Shown piece by piece: positions 1 to 10,489 of a DNA stretch of 36,111 nt. Origin of the DNA: Meiothermus cerbereus DSM 11376 (GTDB lineage: Bacteria > Deinococcota > Deinococci > Deinococcales > Thermaceae); contig NZ_JHVI01000031.1 of the NCBI RefSeq assembly GCF_000620065.1, forward strand, positions 1-36,111, given 5' to 3'. The position numbers were made by a program, and so were the translations under genes. The notes beneath the pieces are model-generated. The model made no database searches and had not been told where the DNA came from. It saw nothing but the letters and a program-made list of their open reading frames with translations. The first letter of the stretch is position 1, and each line of letters starts with the position of its first letter.

Positions 1-4
1 GAGC

Positions 5-1500
<1,496 letters not shown>

Positions 1501-1581
1501 AGCGTTTACGCAGCGTGTCTGCGTCATCTTGCGTCGCCTAGCGCCGCAAGCAAGCTCGGCTGATCTTTCTTTGTTCAAGGC

Positions 1582-1607
1582 AAGCGCCCTTCGGGGCGCT
1601 TTTTTAT
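1582..1607 (+). terminator. intrinsic terminator of the 16S rRNA gene
   Basis: An 8-bp stem AAGCGCCC/GGGCGCTT closes a TTCG tetraloop and runs into a T tract. It lies about 85 nt after the 16S 3' end, so the 16S gene is its own transcription unit. This agrees with the split 16S / 23S-5S arrangement known in Thermus. Confidence 0.9.
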
Positions 1608-1665
1608 TTGCTCGTCCCCTCAAAGCTCGAGTCCGCTCCAAACCGCAGGATATGTGCCTTCATAC

Positions 1666-1694
1666 ACGACAAATGCGCTTGTTCCGTGTAAACT
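1666..1694 (+). promoter_or_regulatory. possible promoter of the Nudix gene
   Basis: ACGACA (1666-1671), a 17-nt spacer and TAAACT (1689-1694) give a sigma-70-like match, which would start transcription near 1701. A short hairpin ACCCA/TGGGT follows at about 1706-1719. The rest of the 16S-Nudix gap (1498-1738) shows nothing else recognisable. Confidence 0.35.
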
Positions 1695-1738
1695 AAAACA
1701 AGGTACCCATTTTTGGGTCATTGGAAAGTTGTTACAGT

Positions 1739-2278
1739 ATGCGTTATTCAGTTGGTTCGCGCCGCCGTAGACCCAAGCGCGGCATGTCCGGGGTTACCAG
1801 GCCCCAGGTGCTGCCGCAATCGCGCCGCCGTGTGACTTCGGCGGGGGGTGTGGTATTGCGGGAGCGGGCGGGCGGAAAGGGCCTCGAGGTGCTCCTCATC
1901 GCCATCAAGGATGGGCGGGTCTGGAGCCTGCCCAAAGGCCAGGTGGAACCAGGGGAGCGCTACCCGCAGACAGCAGTCCGCGAAGTACGCGAGGAAACCG
2001 GCATCGAGGCCAAGGTGCTGGCCCCTTTGGGTAGCATTCGCTACCACTTCACTGTAAAGGACGATGGCATCCAGACCACCGTGACCAAAGAAGTGCATCA
2101 CTTTTTGATGGGCTATGTGGGCGGAACCCCCCGGCCCCAAAAGGAAGAGGTGGACGGGGTAGCCTGGTTTCCCGTGCGCGAAGCCCTAAAACGGCTCTCT
2201 CACCAGAACGAGCGCAACGCCGTTCTCAAGGCCCTGGCCTGCTGGGACACCCAGGCCCCGCTGGGGGCACAGCCATAA
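1739..2278 (+). CDS. Nudix hydrolase (MutT/Ap6A-hydrolase-like)
   Basis: 179-residue Nudix protein. The Nudix box (G-x5-E-x7-RE-V-x-EE-x-G-I) is complete, beginning GQVEPGERYPQ and ending REVREETGI, so metal-dependent pyrophosphohydrolase activity is expected. The core also has SAGGVVL at the start of the fold and SLPKG just before the box, an arrangement shared with diadenosine polyphosphate hydrolases such as Thermus Ndx1. The exact nucleotide substrate is inference. About 30 basic residues (several Arg runs) precede the domain. The start is uncertain: ATG 1739 is used, with TTG 1721 upstream and ATG 1784 downstream also possible, and no strong ribosome binding site decides. It stands alone between the 16S terminator and a convergent small gene. 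Confidence 0.85.
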   Translation: MRYSVGSRRRRPKRGMSGVTRPQVLPQSRRRVTSAGGVVLRERAGGKGLEVLLIAIKDGRVWSLPKGQVEPGERYPQTAVREVREETGIEAKVLAPLGSIRYHFTVKDDGIQTTVTKEVHHFLMGYVGGTPRPQKEEVDGVAWFPVREALKRLSHQNERNAVLKALACWDTQAPLGAQP

Positions 2279-2322
2279 TAGCGGTTCTCTTGGTTTATGC
2301 GCTTGAGCAAAACGCGCCTTGA

Positions 2323-2442
2323 TCAATCTTTCTTTTTGAATACCTCTCCAAAGGGGGCAGTTATCAGGAGGATGAGCACCAGCAAGCCCAGGCCCACCAC
2401 AGCTCCTAAAATCCATTCCATTGGGGTTACACTCGAGAGCAT
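2323..2442 (-). CDS. 39-residue single-helix membrane protein
   Basis: Small gene with a strong ribosome binding site, GGAGG seven nt before ATG. The product starts MLSSVTPMEWILG, carries one hydrophobic helix of about 19 residues (roughly 11-29), then a short charged tail ending VFKKKD. The positive-inside rule suggests the C-terminus is cytoplasmic. It lies 62 nt downstream of the sarcosine oxidase gene on the same strand, so it may end that operon or have its own promoter. I do not recognise a family. The good RBS and clean membrane topology argue for a real gene, but no homology evidence is available here. Confidence 0.6.
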   Translation of the reverse strand: MLSSVTPMEWILGAVVGLGLLVLILLITAPFGEVFKKKD

Positions 2443-2504
2443 CGTCTAGCCTCCGTATCACCACAGAGCATAGCATACCCCCCTTGGGTATTTGAAGCCC
2501 TATC

Positions 2505-3674
2505 CTATCCCCAGGCCGGTCGTTGGGCCAGGCGGAAGGGGGTCAGGTCGAGCGGGCTGCGCCCATACAGGGCCAGCTCAGCCATAGCCTCCCCTACTGC
2601 CGCCGAGTGTTTGAAGCCGTGGCCCGAACAGGGCGAGGCCACCAGGATGCGCTCGGAGTTGGGGTGGTGGTCGAGGATGAAGTCGCCATCGAGCGTAGAG
2701 GTATACAGGCAGGTGGCGCTCCTAAGACACCCAGGACCCAGCCCTTTCAAACGACCCTGCACGTAGCGGGATAGGAAGGACTGGGTCTCGGCTTCGGATA
2801 TTTGGCGCTCTACCTGGTCGGGGTGGGTGGACACCTGCGACTGCTCGGTAGCTACTTTTACGCCCTGCAAAACCTGGGGGAAGCCATAAAAGTGCTGTCC
2901 TTCAGCGCTGCCAAAGATCCAGATAAAGATGGGAAAGCGCTCTGGCCCGTAAGCCTGGGGATTTTGGGCCTCGAGCCAGAACAACACCTGGCGATAGACC
3001 CGAAGCACCCGCACGAAAGGCTCGCCCAGCAGGTCGGCGGCCCAGGCCCCTGCGCTCACCACCACTTTGGCCGCGGAGTAGCGGCTTTTATCGGTTTCGA
3101 CCAGCACCCCGTCGGATTGGGGAGTAATCTTGAGCACCTGTTCACCGGTTTTCACCGCTGCGCCGAGGCGCCGGGCCTGACTAAGCTGCACTTCCAGGCA
3201 ACGTTCAGGGTAAAGTAGCCCCGCGCCGGGTTCGTAGTAGCCGATTTCGTCGCCTTGCAGGATAAACTGTGGAAACCGCTTTTGTATTTGCGCCGCATCC
3301 AGCACTTCGTGGGCAATGCCAAACCGCTGGGCGGCCTCGAGGGTACGCGGCAAAAACTGCGGCTTGCCGTGGTGCAGGGCTTCACCTACGGGGCTGCTCA
3401 GAATGAGGCCCCCGCAGGCCAGAAAAAGCGAGCGGCCGGTCTGGGCCTCGAGCTCGCGCCAGATCTGGTGTGAACGCAGTACCAACGGCACATAGGCCAC
3501 CCCTTCGCCGATGGCCTGCCGGGTGATGCGGGTCTCGCCGTGGCTGGAGCCATAGGTATGCGGCGGCACATGCCGGTCTATCCCGATGACCCTGGCCCCC
3601 CGCTGGGCGAGCTGGTACAGGCTGGCGCTGCCCATCGCGCCCAGTCCGACCACCACCACATCGGCGGTATTCAT
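2505..3674 (-). CDS. soxA: monomeric sarcosine oxidase-type FAD amine oxidase
   Basis: 389 residues, the length of monomeric sarcosine oxidase (MSOX). The N-terminal FAD-binding Rossmann motif is VVVGLGAMGSASLYQL (about residues 7-22). Near the C-terminus are SATCLYT (Cys about 322, the family's covalent flavin attachment position), DFILDHHP and SGHGFKHSAAVGE, all in MSOX order. The family oxidises N-methyl amino acids such as sarcosine or N-methyltryptophan, giving the demethylated amino acid, formaldehyde and H2O2. The exact substrate is not readable. Its ATG overlaps the stop of the upstream quinone oxidoreductase (ATGA), so the two are translationally coupled. Confidence 0.88.
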   Translation of the reverse strand: MNTADVVVVGLGAMGSASLYQLAQRGARVIGIDRHVPPHTYGSSHGETRITRQAIGEGVAYVPLVLRSHQIWRELEAQTGRSLFLACGGLILSSPVGEALHHGKPQFLPRTLEAAQRFGIAHEVLDAAQIQKRFPQFILQGDEIGYYEPGAGLLYPERCLEVQLSQARRLGAAVKTGEQVLKITPQSDGVLVETDKSRYSAAKVVVSAGAWAADLLGEPFVRVLRVYRQVLFWLEAQNPQAYGPERFPIFIWIFGSAEGQHFYGFPQVLQGVKVATEQSQVSTHPDQVERQISEAETQSFLSRYVQGRLKGLGPGCLRSATCLYTSTLDGDFILDHHPNSERILVASPCSGHGFKHSAAVGEAMAELALYGRSPLDLTPFRLAQRPAWG

Positions 3675-4654
3675 GGCTCCAGGATCACCTTTCCGGTGTT
3701 CTTACGGCTTAGCACAAACCTGAACGCTTCGGCGGCCTCCTCTAGCTTGAAGCGCTGGCCCACCACCGGCCTGATCTGGCCCGAAGCCACCAGGGGCATC
3801 AGGAAGGCCGTGGCCGCCTGCATCTCGGCAGGGTCGCTCAGGAAAGGGGTAAGCCACACACCAATGACGCTCTGGTTGCCCTTCATTAGGCTTACCGGGT
3901 ACATCTGGGCCATCTGGCGGGAGGCCGAACCAATCACCAGCAAGCGCCCCCGGTAGGCCAGCATCTTGAGGCTCTGGGCAAAACCCTCACCCCCCACCAC
4001 CTCCATCAGGATGTCTACCCCCTTGCCCTCGGTGGCGTTTTTGACCGCATCCACCAGGTCGCCCTGGGTATTGAGCAAGGCCACCTCGGCCCCCAGGCCC
4101 TGGCAAAGGGCCAGTTTTTCCTCGCTGCTGGCCAGCGCTATCACCCGCAGCCCCAGCACTTTGGCCACCTGAATAGAAGCCGTGCCCAGCGCACCGGCGG
4201 CGGCTTGCACCAAAACCCATTCTCCCGGCCTGGCCCGGGCCTGGGTGGCTAGGGCAAAGTAGGCGGTGAAGTAAGAAACCGGGAAAGCGGCGGCCTCGGC
4301 AGCGCTCATCTGGGCTGGCACCGGCAGCACCGAGCGGGCTGGCACCAGCGCATACTCGGCAAATGCACCGCTGCCCCCCAGGGCTGCCACCCGCTGGCCC
4401 GGATGCAACCCCTCTACCCCTTCGCCCAGCGCCTCAATGACCCCGGCAAACTCCATGCCCGGAATCGTGGGGTAGCGAGTACGCACCAGATACTCGCCTG
4501 CCACATACAAGATATCGGCGAAGTTGAGGCCCACTGCTTCCACCTTGACGAGCACCTGCCCAGGGCCGGGGTGGGGTTTGGGGAGGTCGGTGAGTTCCAA
4601 GACTTCGGGGCCGCCTGCACGGTGTACTTGGATGGCTTTCATGTTGCACAGCAT
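3671..4654 (-). CDS. zinc-free quinone oxidoreductase (MDR family)
   Basis: Medium-chain dehydrogenase/reductase of 327 residues, typical of NADPH:quinone reductases. It begins MLCNMKAIQVHRAGGPEVLEL. GMEFAGVIEALGEGVEGL is the GroES-like part, and QAAAGALGTASIQVAKVLG is the NADPH-binding loop. The zinc ligands of true alcohol dehydrogenases are not apparent. ATG 4654 is chosen because AGGAG lies 6 nt upstream; ATG 4642, four codons later, would have an RBS 18 nt away. The gene overlaps the sarcosine oxidase gene by 4 bp (ATGA) and diverges from crtI. A detoxifying or redox role next to an H2O2/formaldehyde-producing oxidase is inference. Confidence 0.85.
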   Translation of the reverse strand: MLCNMKAIQVHRAGGPEVLELTDLPKPHPGPGQVLVKVEAVGLNFADILYVAGEYLVRTRYPTIPGMEFAGVIEALGEGVEGLHPGQRVAALGGSGAFAEYALVPARSVLPVPAQMSAAEAAAFPVSYFTAYFALATQARARPGEWVLVQAAAGALGTASIQVAKVLGLRVIALASSEEKLALCQGLGAEVALLNTQGDLVDAVKNATEGKGVDILMEVVGGEGFAQSLKMLAYRGRLLVIGSASRQMAQMYPVSLMKGNQSVIGVWLTPFLSDPAEMQAATAFLMPLVASGQIRPVVGQRFKLEEAAEAFRFVLSRKNTGKVILEP

Positions 4655-4691
4655 ATAACGCTCCTGCAAATGTAGTTTCACCTGAAGAATG

Positions 4692-4721
4692 TCCTTGGCC
4701 CTTGGGGGTATCCTTGGCCCT
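4692..4721. repeat. 11-bp direct repeat upstream of crtI
   Basis: TCCTTGGCCCT occurs at 4692-4702 and again at 4711-4721, with a period of 19 bp. The second copy ends 3 nt before the crtI ATG. The spacing and position would suit a dimeric or tandem regulator covering the crtI promoter/start. No regulator is identified. Confidence 0.5.
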
Positions 4722-4724
4722 GAT

Positions 4725-6365
<1,641 letters not shown>

Positions 6366-6377
6366 TATTGGCGGGTG

Positions 6378-6584
6378 ATGAAGTTTGAAGTTCTACTAGA
6401 GTTCGCCAAAAGTGCTGCCGAAGCACTCAACAAGCCCTGGGATGAAAAGCTTGTGACTATTCTGGAATATTGCTGGAATAACCTAGACAGTGGTGCTTTT
6501 CCAAAAATTAGCAAGTTCACTTTGAAAGAGATTGTCGAAAAAGGCTTACATGAGGATTTGGCTACTTATACCAGATTCGGTTAG
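6378..6584 (+). pseudogene. hypothetical ORF, probable 5' remnant of a restriction-modification gene
   Basis: 68 residues beginning MKFEVLLEFAKSAAEALN, 12 nt after the crtI stop, with AT-richer base use than its neighbours. No family recognised. The last codons (ATYTRFG and stop) lie inside the left arm of a perfect inverted repeat, and a C-terminal fragment of a cytosine methyltransferase follows directly in another frame. The arrangement suggests the front of a gene, perhaps the partner endonuclease, left by an internal deletion. A genuine small protein cannot be excluded. Confidence 0.4.
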
Positions 6585-6613
6585 TTCGGTGACGAACTAA
6601 CCGAATCTGGTAT
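6568..6613. repeat. perfect 21-bp inverted repeat with 4-nt loop
   Basis: Left arm 6568-6588, loop GTGA, right arm 6593-6613; all 21 positions pair. The left arm contains the stop of the upstream fragment and the right arm leads into the methyltransferase remnant. There is no T tract, so it is not a standard terminator. Its place at the junction of two truncated genes suggests a rearrangement scar or a small palindromic insertion. Confidence 0.9.
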
Positions 6614-6847
6614 GACATGTGCCATCCTAGTGAGCTTCGGCCCATCAGCGTTCGAGAAGCCGCTCGTTTGCAAGGCTTCCCCGATGAATGGATCTTTTGC
6701 GGCTCTATGTCAGACCAGTACAGACAAATAGGCAATGCCGTGCCTGTCGGTATGGGCAAAGCCATCGGTGAGGCTATCCTTGCAGTTATCCTTGGCAATT
6801 CGCGAGAAATAGTTAAGCAAGGGAGCTTATTTGAGTTCGCAAGTTAG
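6593..6847 (+). pseudogene. C-terminal remnant of a C5-cytosine DNA methyltransferase
   Basis: The reading frame is open from 6593, with a first ATG at 6617. It encodes CHPSELRP, SVREAARLQGFPD (motif IX region) and YRQIGNAVPVGMGKAIGEAI (motif X), the last segments of bacterial C5-cytosine methyltransferases. The catalytic PCQ motif (IV), ENV motif (VI), SAM-binding motif I and target-recognition region are all missing, so it cannot methylate. It is about 76 residues against 300-400 for the family. The stop TAG overlaps the convergent ilvA stop (shared TTAG). AT-richer composition and truncation mark a decayed, probably acquired restriction-modification locus wedged between crtI and ilvA. Confidence 0.85.
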
Positions 6848-8076
6848 TCGGGCCAGTCGCCCACGTTTTCACGTTCAACGACATAACCGGCCTGCTCGAG
6901 GCCAGCTACCACCTCGCTGCCATGCTGGGCATCGCGTACCTCCAGCACCAGCTCCACCCCCACCTTGCCCAGCGGGGCCAGCCAGAGCGCCCGCCGGTGG
7001 AAGATATCAATGATGTTGGCCCCTGCAGCGGCCACATGATCCACCACCCGCGCCAGGGCTCCTGGGCGGTCTATCACTGCCAGTTTGAGCAAGAGGTAGC
7101 GACCCTGCCGCACCATTACCTGTTCAATTACCCGCGAGAGCAGGTTGCCGTCGATATTGCCCCCGCACAGTACGGTAGCCACCGTCTGGCCCGGCTGCAC
7201 CGGCACTTTACCTGCCAGAATGGCTCCCATTCCGGCAGCCCCGGCCCCCTCCACCACCAGCTTGAGGTTCTGGACGCAGTGGGCAATGCCCCGGGCGATT
7301 TCGTCGTCGGTGACCTCGACCACCTGGTCCACGTACTGCTGGATGAGGGGCAGGGTGAGTTCCCCGGGACGCTTGACCGCAATACCATCGGCGATGGTCT
7401 GGGCCACCGGCACGCTTACGGGTTTCCCGACCTTGAGCGAGAGGTTGACCGGCGCACAGCCCACCGCCTGTACCCCCACGATGCGGGTCTTAGGGCGCAG
7501 GCTCTTGACCGCAATAGCAATGCCCCCAATCAGGCCGCCGCCGCCGATGGGCACCACCAGCACATCCAGCTCGGGCAAATCCTCCAGCAGCTCGAGGCCG
7601 ATGGTGCCCTGGCCGGCGATAATTTTTTCGTCGTTGAAGGCGTGCACGTAGGTGTAGCCGTGCTGCTGCTGGAGTTCGTGGGCGTGGGCTACGGCATCGT
7701 CGAAGCTAGTTCCATGGAGCACCACCTCAGCCCCCAGGCGGCGGGTGGCCACCACCTTGGTGAGGGGGGCGTGCTGGGGCATCACAATCACCGAGCGAAT
7801 GCCCTGCATAGCGGCTGCCAGGGCCACCCCCTGGGCGTGGTTGCCCGCCGATGGGGCAATCACGCCCCGGGCTTTTTCCTCGGGAGTGAGGGCGGCAATT
7901 TTGTGGTAGGCCCCGCGAATCTTGAAGGAGCCGCTTTTTTGCAGGCACTCGGCCTTGACGAAGACCCGCGCCCCCAGCTCGTCGGAAGCAAGGGGGTCGG
8001 GCAGGGTGGGCGTAGTAGCGATAACGCTGCGAATCACCTCGCGGGCGGCCTGGATGTGCTCGAGTCGAACTGCCAT
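6844..8076 (-). CDS. ilvA: threonine dehydratase (ilvA/tdcB type, with ACT domain)
   Basis: 410-residue PLP-dependent threonine ammonia-lyase making 2-oxobutanoate for isoleucine synthesis. SGSFKIRGAYHKI holds the PLP lysine, APSAGNHAQGVA the phosphate/Asn loop, PIGGGGLIGG the glycine loop, and LCGGNIDGN closes the catalytic part. The last ~80 residues (RYLLLKLAVIDRPGALARV onward) form an ACT-like regulatory domain. ATG 8076 starts MAVRLEHIQAAR and is preferred to the longer in-frame ATG 8157 because a TACAAT -10 box sits 6 nt before it, predicting a leaderless mRNA. It converges on the methyltransferase remnant with overlapping stops. Confidence 0.92.
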   Translation of the reverse strand: MAVRLEHIQAAREVIRSVIATTPTLPDPLASDELGARVFVKAECLQKSGSFKIRGAYHKIAALTPEEKARGVIAPSAGNHAQGVALAAAMQGIRSVIVMPQHAPLTKVVATRRLGAEVVLHGTSFDDAVAHAHELQQQHGYTYVHAFNDEKIIAGQGTIGLELLEDLPELDVLVVPIGGGGLIGGIAIAVKSLRPKTRIVGVQAVGCAPVNLSLKVGKPVSVPVAQTIADGIAVKRPGELTLPLIQQYVDQVVEVTDDEIARGIAHCVQNLKLVVEGAGAAGMGAILAGKVPVQPGQTVATVLCGGNIDGNLLSRVIEQVMVRQGRYLLLKLAVIDRPGALARVVDHVAAAGANIIDIFHRRALWLAPLGKVGVELVLEVRDAQHGSEVVAGLEQAGYVVERENVGDWPD

Positions 8077-8088
8077 GTGGTGATTGTA
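8077..8088 (-). promoter_or_regulatory. leaderless -10 box of ilvA
   Basis: On the minus strand TACAAT (8088-8083) is followed by CACCAC and then ATG. Transcription would start at or next to the A of ATG. No clear -35 hexamer and no Shine-Dalgarno sequence are present. Confidence 0.6.
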
Positions 8089-8241
8089 TCGCGCATATGA
8101 TATGAACCCCGCATGAATCGTTCCGTTAGGAATTGTCATAGCACCCTGGTATTTCAAGCTAATGCTGCCCGCGCTTCAGGCGGGGGCCCCAGAAAATGAA
8201 CAAATCAAAGCATTTAGATTTAGCAAAACAATGTGCCGGAG

Positions 8242-8715
8242 TCAGAGTTTTCCCCACCTGGAGAACGGTTGCTCCACCAGGTTGGCGTTCAGGTAGCGGG
8301 GGTCGTGGGTGACCTCCTCCCCCACCCAGTCCGGCAGCTCGAGGGGCTGGTCAGGCCACTCGAGCTCCACTTCCGCCACCACCAAGCCCTGGTTCTCCCC
8401 GGCAAACTCGTCCACCTCCCACACTCGCCCGCCAAACTCAAGGCGGTAGCGGGTTTTCTCGATCAGGGGCTTCAAACAAAGCTGCTCGAGCAAGTCCTGG
8501 GCATCGGCCAAGGGGATGGGGTACTCGTACTCCAGGCGGGTAATGCCCTGGGCCTGACCCTTGATGGTCAGGTAGGCCTGCCCGCCTGCAACCCGTACCC
8601 GCACGGTACGGGCGGCCTGGCGGCACAGGTAGCCCTGGCGGTATGGCACGCCCACTGCACCAGGCTTCCAGTCTTCTGAGCGCACCAGGAATTTACGCTC
8701 GATCTCGCTGCCCAT
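8242..8715 (-). CDS. CYTH domain protein (inorganic triphosphatase / class IV cyclase fold)
   Basis: 157 residues starting GSEIERKFLV, the EIERKF signature of the CYTH superfamily. Alternating charged strands follow: VRVRVAGGQAYLTIKG, RLEYEYPIP, KTRYRLEF, VWEVDEFAG and VAEVELEWPD, in the order that builds the triphosphate tunnel. The family includes tripolyphosphatases, thiamine triphosphatases and class IV adenylate cyclases. The short bacterial form without a CHAD domain most often hydrolyses inorganic triphosphate; which activity applies here is inference. The ATG follows a TACAAT box by 6 nt, so translation is probably leaderless. It sits 42 nt downstream of bshA on the same strand. Confidence 0.87.
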   Translation of the reverse strand: MGSEIERKFLVRSEDWKPGAVGVPYRQGYLCRQAARTVRVRVAGGQAYLTIKGQAQGITRLEYEYPIPLADAQDLLEQLCLKPLIEKTRYRLEFGGRVWEVDEFAGENQGLVVAEVELEWPDQPLELPDWVGEEVTHDPRYLNANLVEQPFSRWGKL

Positions 8716-8727
8716 ACTTGCATTGTA
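8716..8727 (-). promoter_or_regulatory. leaderless -10 box of the CYTH gene
   Basis: Minus-strand TACAAT (8727-8722), then GCAAGT, then ATG: the same box and the same 6-nt spacing as ilvA. There is no Shine-Dalgarno sequence and no evident -35. Confidence 0.6.
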
Positions 8728-8757
8728 TGGGTTGGGGTGTCGGGGGTAGCCTTTGCA

Positions 8758-10038
8758 CTACTTCCCAACCAGGGCCCCCTCGAGGGTCTTTTCGTAGACC
8801 TCCAGGTATTTGGGCAGCACCACCTCGGGCCGGAAGCGTTCGATGGCCCGCGCGCGGGCCGCCTCGCCCATGTTGCGGCGGCGGGTGCGGTTGGCGAGGA
8901 TTTCCAGGCTGGCCTCGAGCATCCCCGGTATGTCCCCCATCGGGCGCAAAAAGCCGGTTTTGCCCTCCTCGACCAGTTCGGGCAGCCCCCCCACCCGGCT
9001 GGCCACCACCGGAACCCCACTGGCCATGGCCTCTAAAGCCACCAGTCCGAAGGACTCTTGCTCGGAGGGCAGCAAAAACAGGTCGGCCACACTCATAAAC
9101 TTCTCGATGCTGGGCGTAGACTCCAAAAACTGCACCCGCCCGGCAATTTCTAGCTCGTGGGCCAGCTCTACGCATTCCTGGCGCAGCGGCCCATCGCCAA
9201 TCATGAGCATACGGGCCGGCATCCGCTCGAGAATGCCGGCAAACACCCGCAGCGCATCCAGGGGGCGCTTGACCGTGCGAAAGTTGGACACGTGCAGCAC
9301 GATAGCCTCCTCGGGCTGGGCAAAGCGGGCCCGGTAGACCGGGTCGCGGTTGGGCTTGAAACGCTCAGGATCCACCCAATTGTAGATAACCTCAATCTCG
9401 CGCTCCACCCCCAGCTTGCTGCGGGCATCCTGGGCCAGCGAGTGCGAGACCGCCGTCACTGCATCGGAGGTACGCACCGCGTGTTGGGTAGTTTTGGCAA
9501 AAGCTGGCTCGAGCCCCACCAGGGTCACGTCGGTGCCGTGCAGAGTGGTTACAACCTTGATGTCCAGGCCCATCTCGCGGGCCAGAATGGCGCTGGTGGC
9601 GTGGGGAATGGCGTAGTGGGCATGCACCAGCTCGATTTTGTAGCGCTCGATTAGCTCGGCGATAGAGTTGGCCGCAGTCAGGGGGGTAAGTGGTTCCTGG
9701 AACAAGGGGTAATCGGCGCTCAGGATCTGGTGGAAGTGCAACGAACCTGTTTGCAGCGGTTTTTTGAGCAGAGCCAGCCAGCGGGCCACACTCTGCCTGG
9801 AAGCCCGAAAAATGCGGCCTAGCCCACCCACAGGGTCTTGACCCGTCGAGACAGGCCGTCCCCCCAGCAGGTTACTGCTCAGGCCAAGCTGGCTGAGCCG
9901 TTCTTCGGTGAGACGAAAGGGCCGTTCGGTAGCCACCACGTGTACCTTGTGCCCCAGCCCGGCCAGGGCCAGGGCCAGCTCGGTAGCCACCACACCCGAA
10001 CCTCCGGCGCTGGCATGGCAAAGAATGGCTATATTCAT
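8758..10038 (-). CDS. bshA: N-acetyl-alpha-D-glucosaminyl L-malate synthase (bacillithiol pathway)
   Basis: GT4-family glycosyltransferase of 426 residues. The N-terminus ILCHASAGGSGVVATELALAL matches the BshA signature (GGSGVVATEL), with HAHYAIPHATSAILA in mid N-domain and FGLVALEAMASGVPVVASRVGG (EX7E region) in the C-domain. BshA joins GlcNAc from UDP-GlcNAc to L-malate, the first step of bacillithiol. It is longer than usual BshA (about 380) because of an extra segment near residues 65-110, between the PFRL motif and DYPLF. ATG 10038 has AGGAGG 4 nt upstream. bshB and bshC are not in the window. Confidence 0.85.
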   Translation of the reverse strand: MNIAILCHASAGGSGVVATELALALAGLGHKVHVVATERPFRLTEERLSQLGLSSNLLGGRPVSTGQDPVGGLGRIFRASRQSVARWLALLKKPLQTGSLHFHQILSADYPLFQEPLTPLTAANSIAELIERYKIELVHAHYAIPHATSAILAREMGLDIKVVTTLHGTDVTLVGLEPAFAKTTQHAVRTSDAVTAVSHSLAQDARSKLGVEREIEVIYNWVDPERFKPNRDPVYRARFAQPEEAIVLHVSNFRTVKRPLDALRVFAGILERMPARMLMIGDGPLRQECVELAHELEIAGRVQFLESTPSIEKFMSVADLFLLPSEQESFGLVALEAMASGVPVVASRVGGLPELVEEGKTGFLRPMGDIPGMLEASLEILANRTRRRNMGEAARARAIERFRPEVVLPKYLEVYEKTLEGALVGK

Positions 10039-10486
10039 GTAACCTCCTGTTTGGGTTAGCTCAAGCTCACATCAGCAACGCCCGCTAAAGCGGTGTCTTC
10101 ATCCTGCATGTGCCAAGTCAGCACATTTTCAGATGCAAGGCTCACCTCTTGAGGGCAAGTCCAGCCTAAGGTTTAGAGGTGAGAAATTGTCTAAAGCCCT
10201 GTTGGGGCAGTTTCTCATAATGAACCTAGAGGAGAAGGCCGCTCGGGACGCGCTTTTGCCAGGAGCAAGGGTCAACACATCCCCATGCCTCGGCATATTC
10301 TGGTTTTGTAGGCATCCCGTTCCTGGCCTATTTAACAGTATTAAGGCTTCCTGTGAGGCGGCCTTAAGAAAACCCGCCCGCTCCGCCAGCATGCCCGTGC
10401 AAAAAAGCTGCTGCACACCCAAGGGCTTACCGGGTTTACCTGCGTATATTGCGCCATTCGCCATGCTTGCGTGTAGAATTTTCGCA
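10039..10486. other. 448-bp intergenic region without a convincing gene
   Basis: Lies between the divergent bshA and D12 methyltransferase starts. A 9-bp inverted repeat CTCACCTCT (10141-10149) / AGAGGTGAG (10175-10183) with a 25-nt loop is present. The methyltransferase frame stays open back to 10133, but that stretch shows no methyltransferase motif and is probably untranslated. I see no RNA gene or mobile element. Confidence 0.5.
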
Positions 10487-10489
10487 GTG
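10474..10489 (+). promoter_or_regulatory. leaderless -10 box of the adenine methyltransferase gene
   Basis: TAGAAT (10474-10479) lies 7 nt before GTG 10487, the same geometry as the ilvA and CYTH promoters. It supports the GTG start and a leaderless mRNA. The -35 is weak. Confidence 0.45.

Noticed and set aside
4689-4724. Upstream in-frame ATG for crtI
   Set aside because: The 12 extra residues fall in the direct repeats and put the Rossmann motif too far from the N-terminus; ATG 4725 fits the family.
6922-8100. 392-codon open frame antisense to ilvA
   Set aside because: It is the shadow of a GC-rich gene with every ilvA motif on the other strand; its own translation is His/Gly-rich without a recognisable fold.
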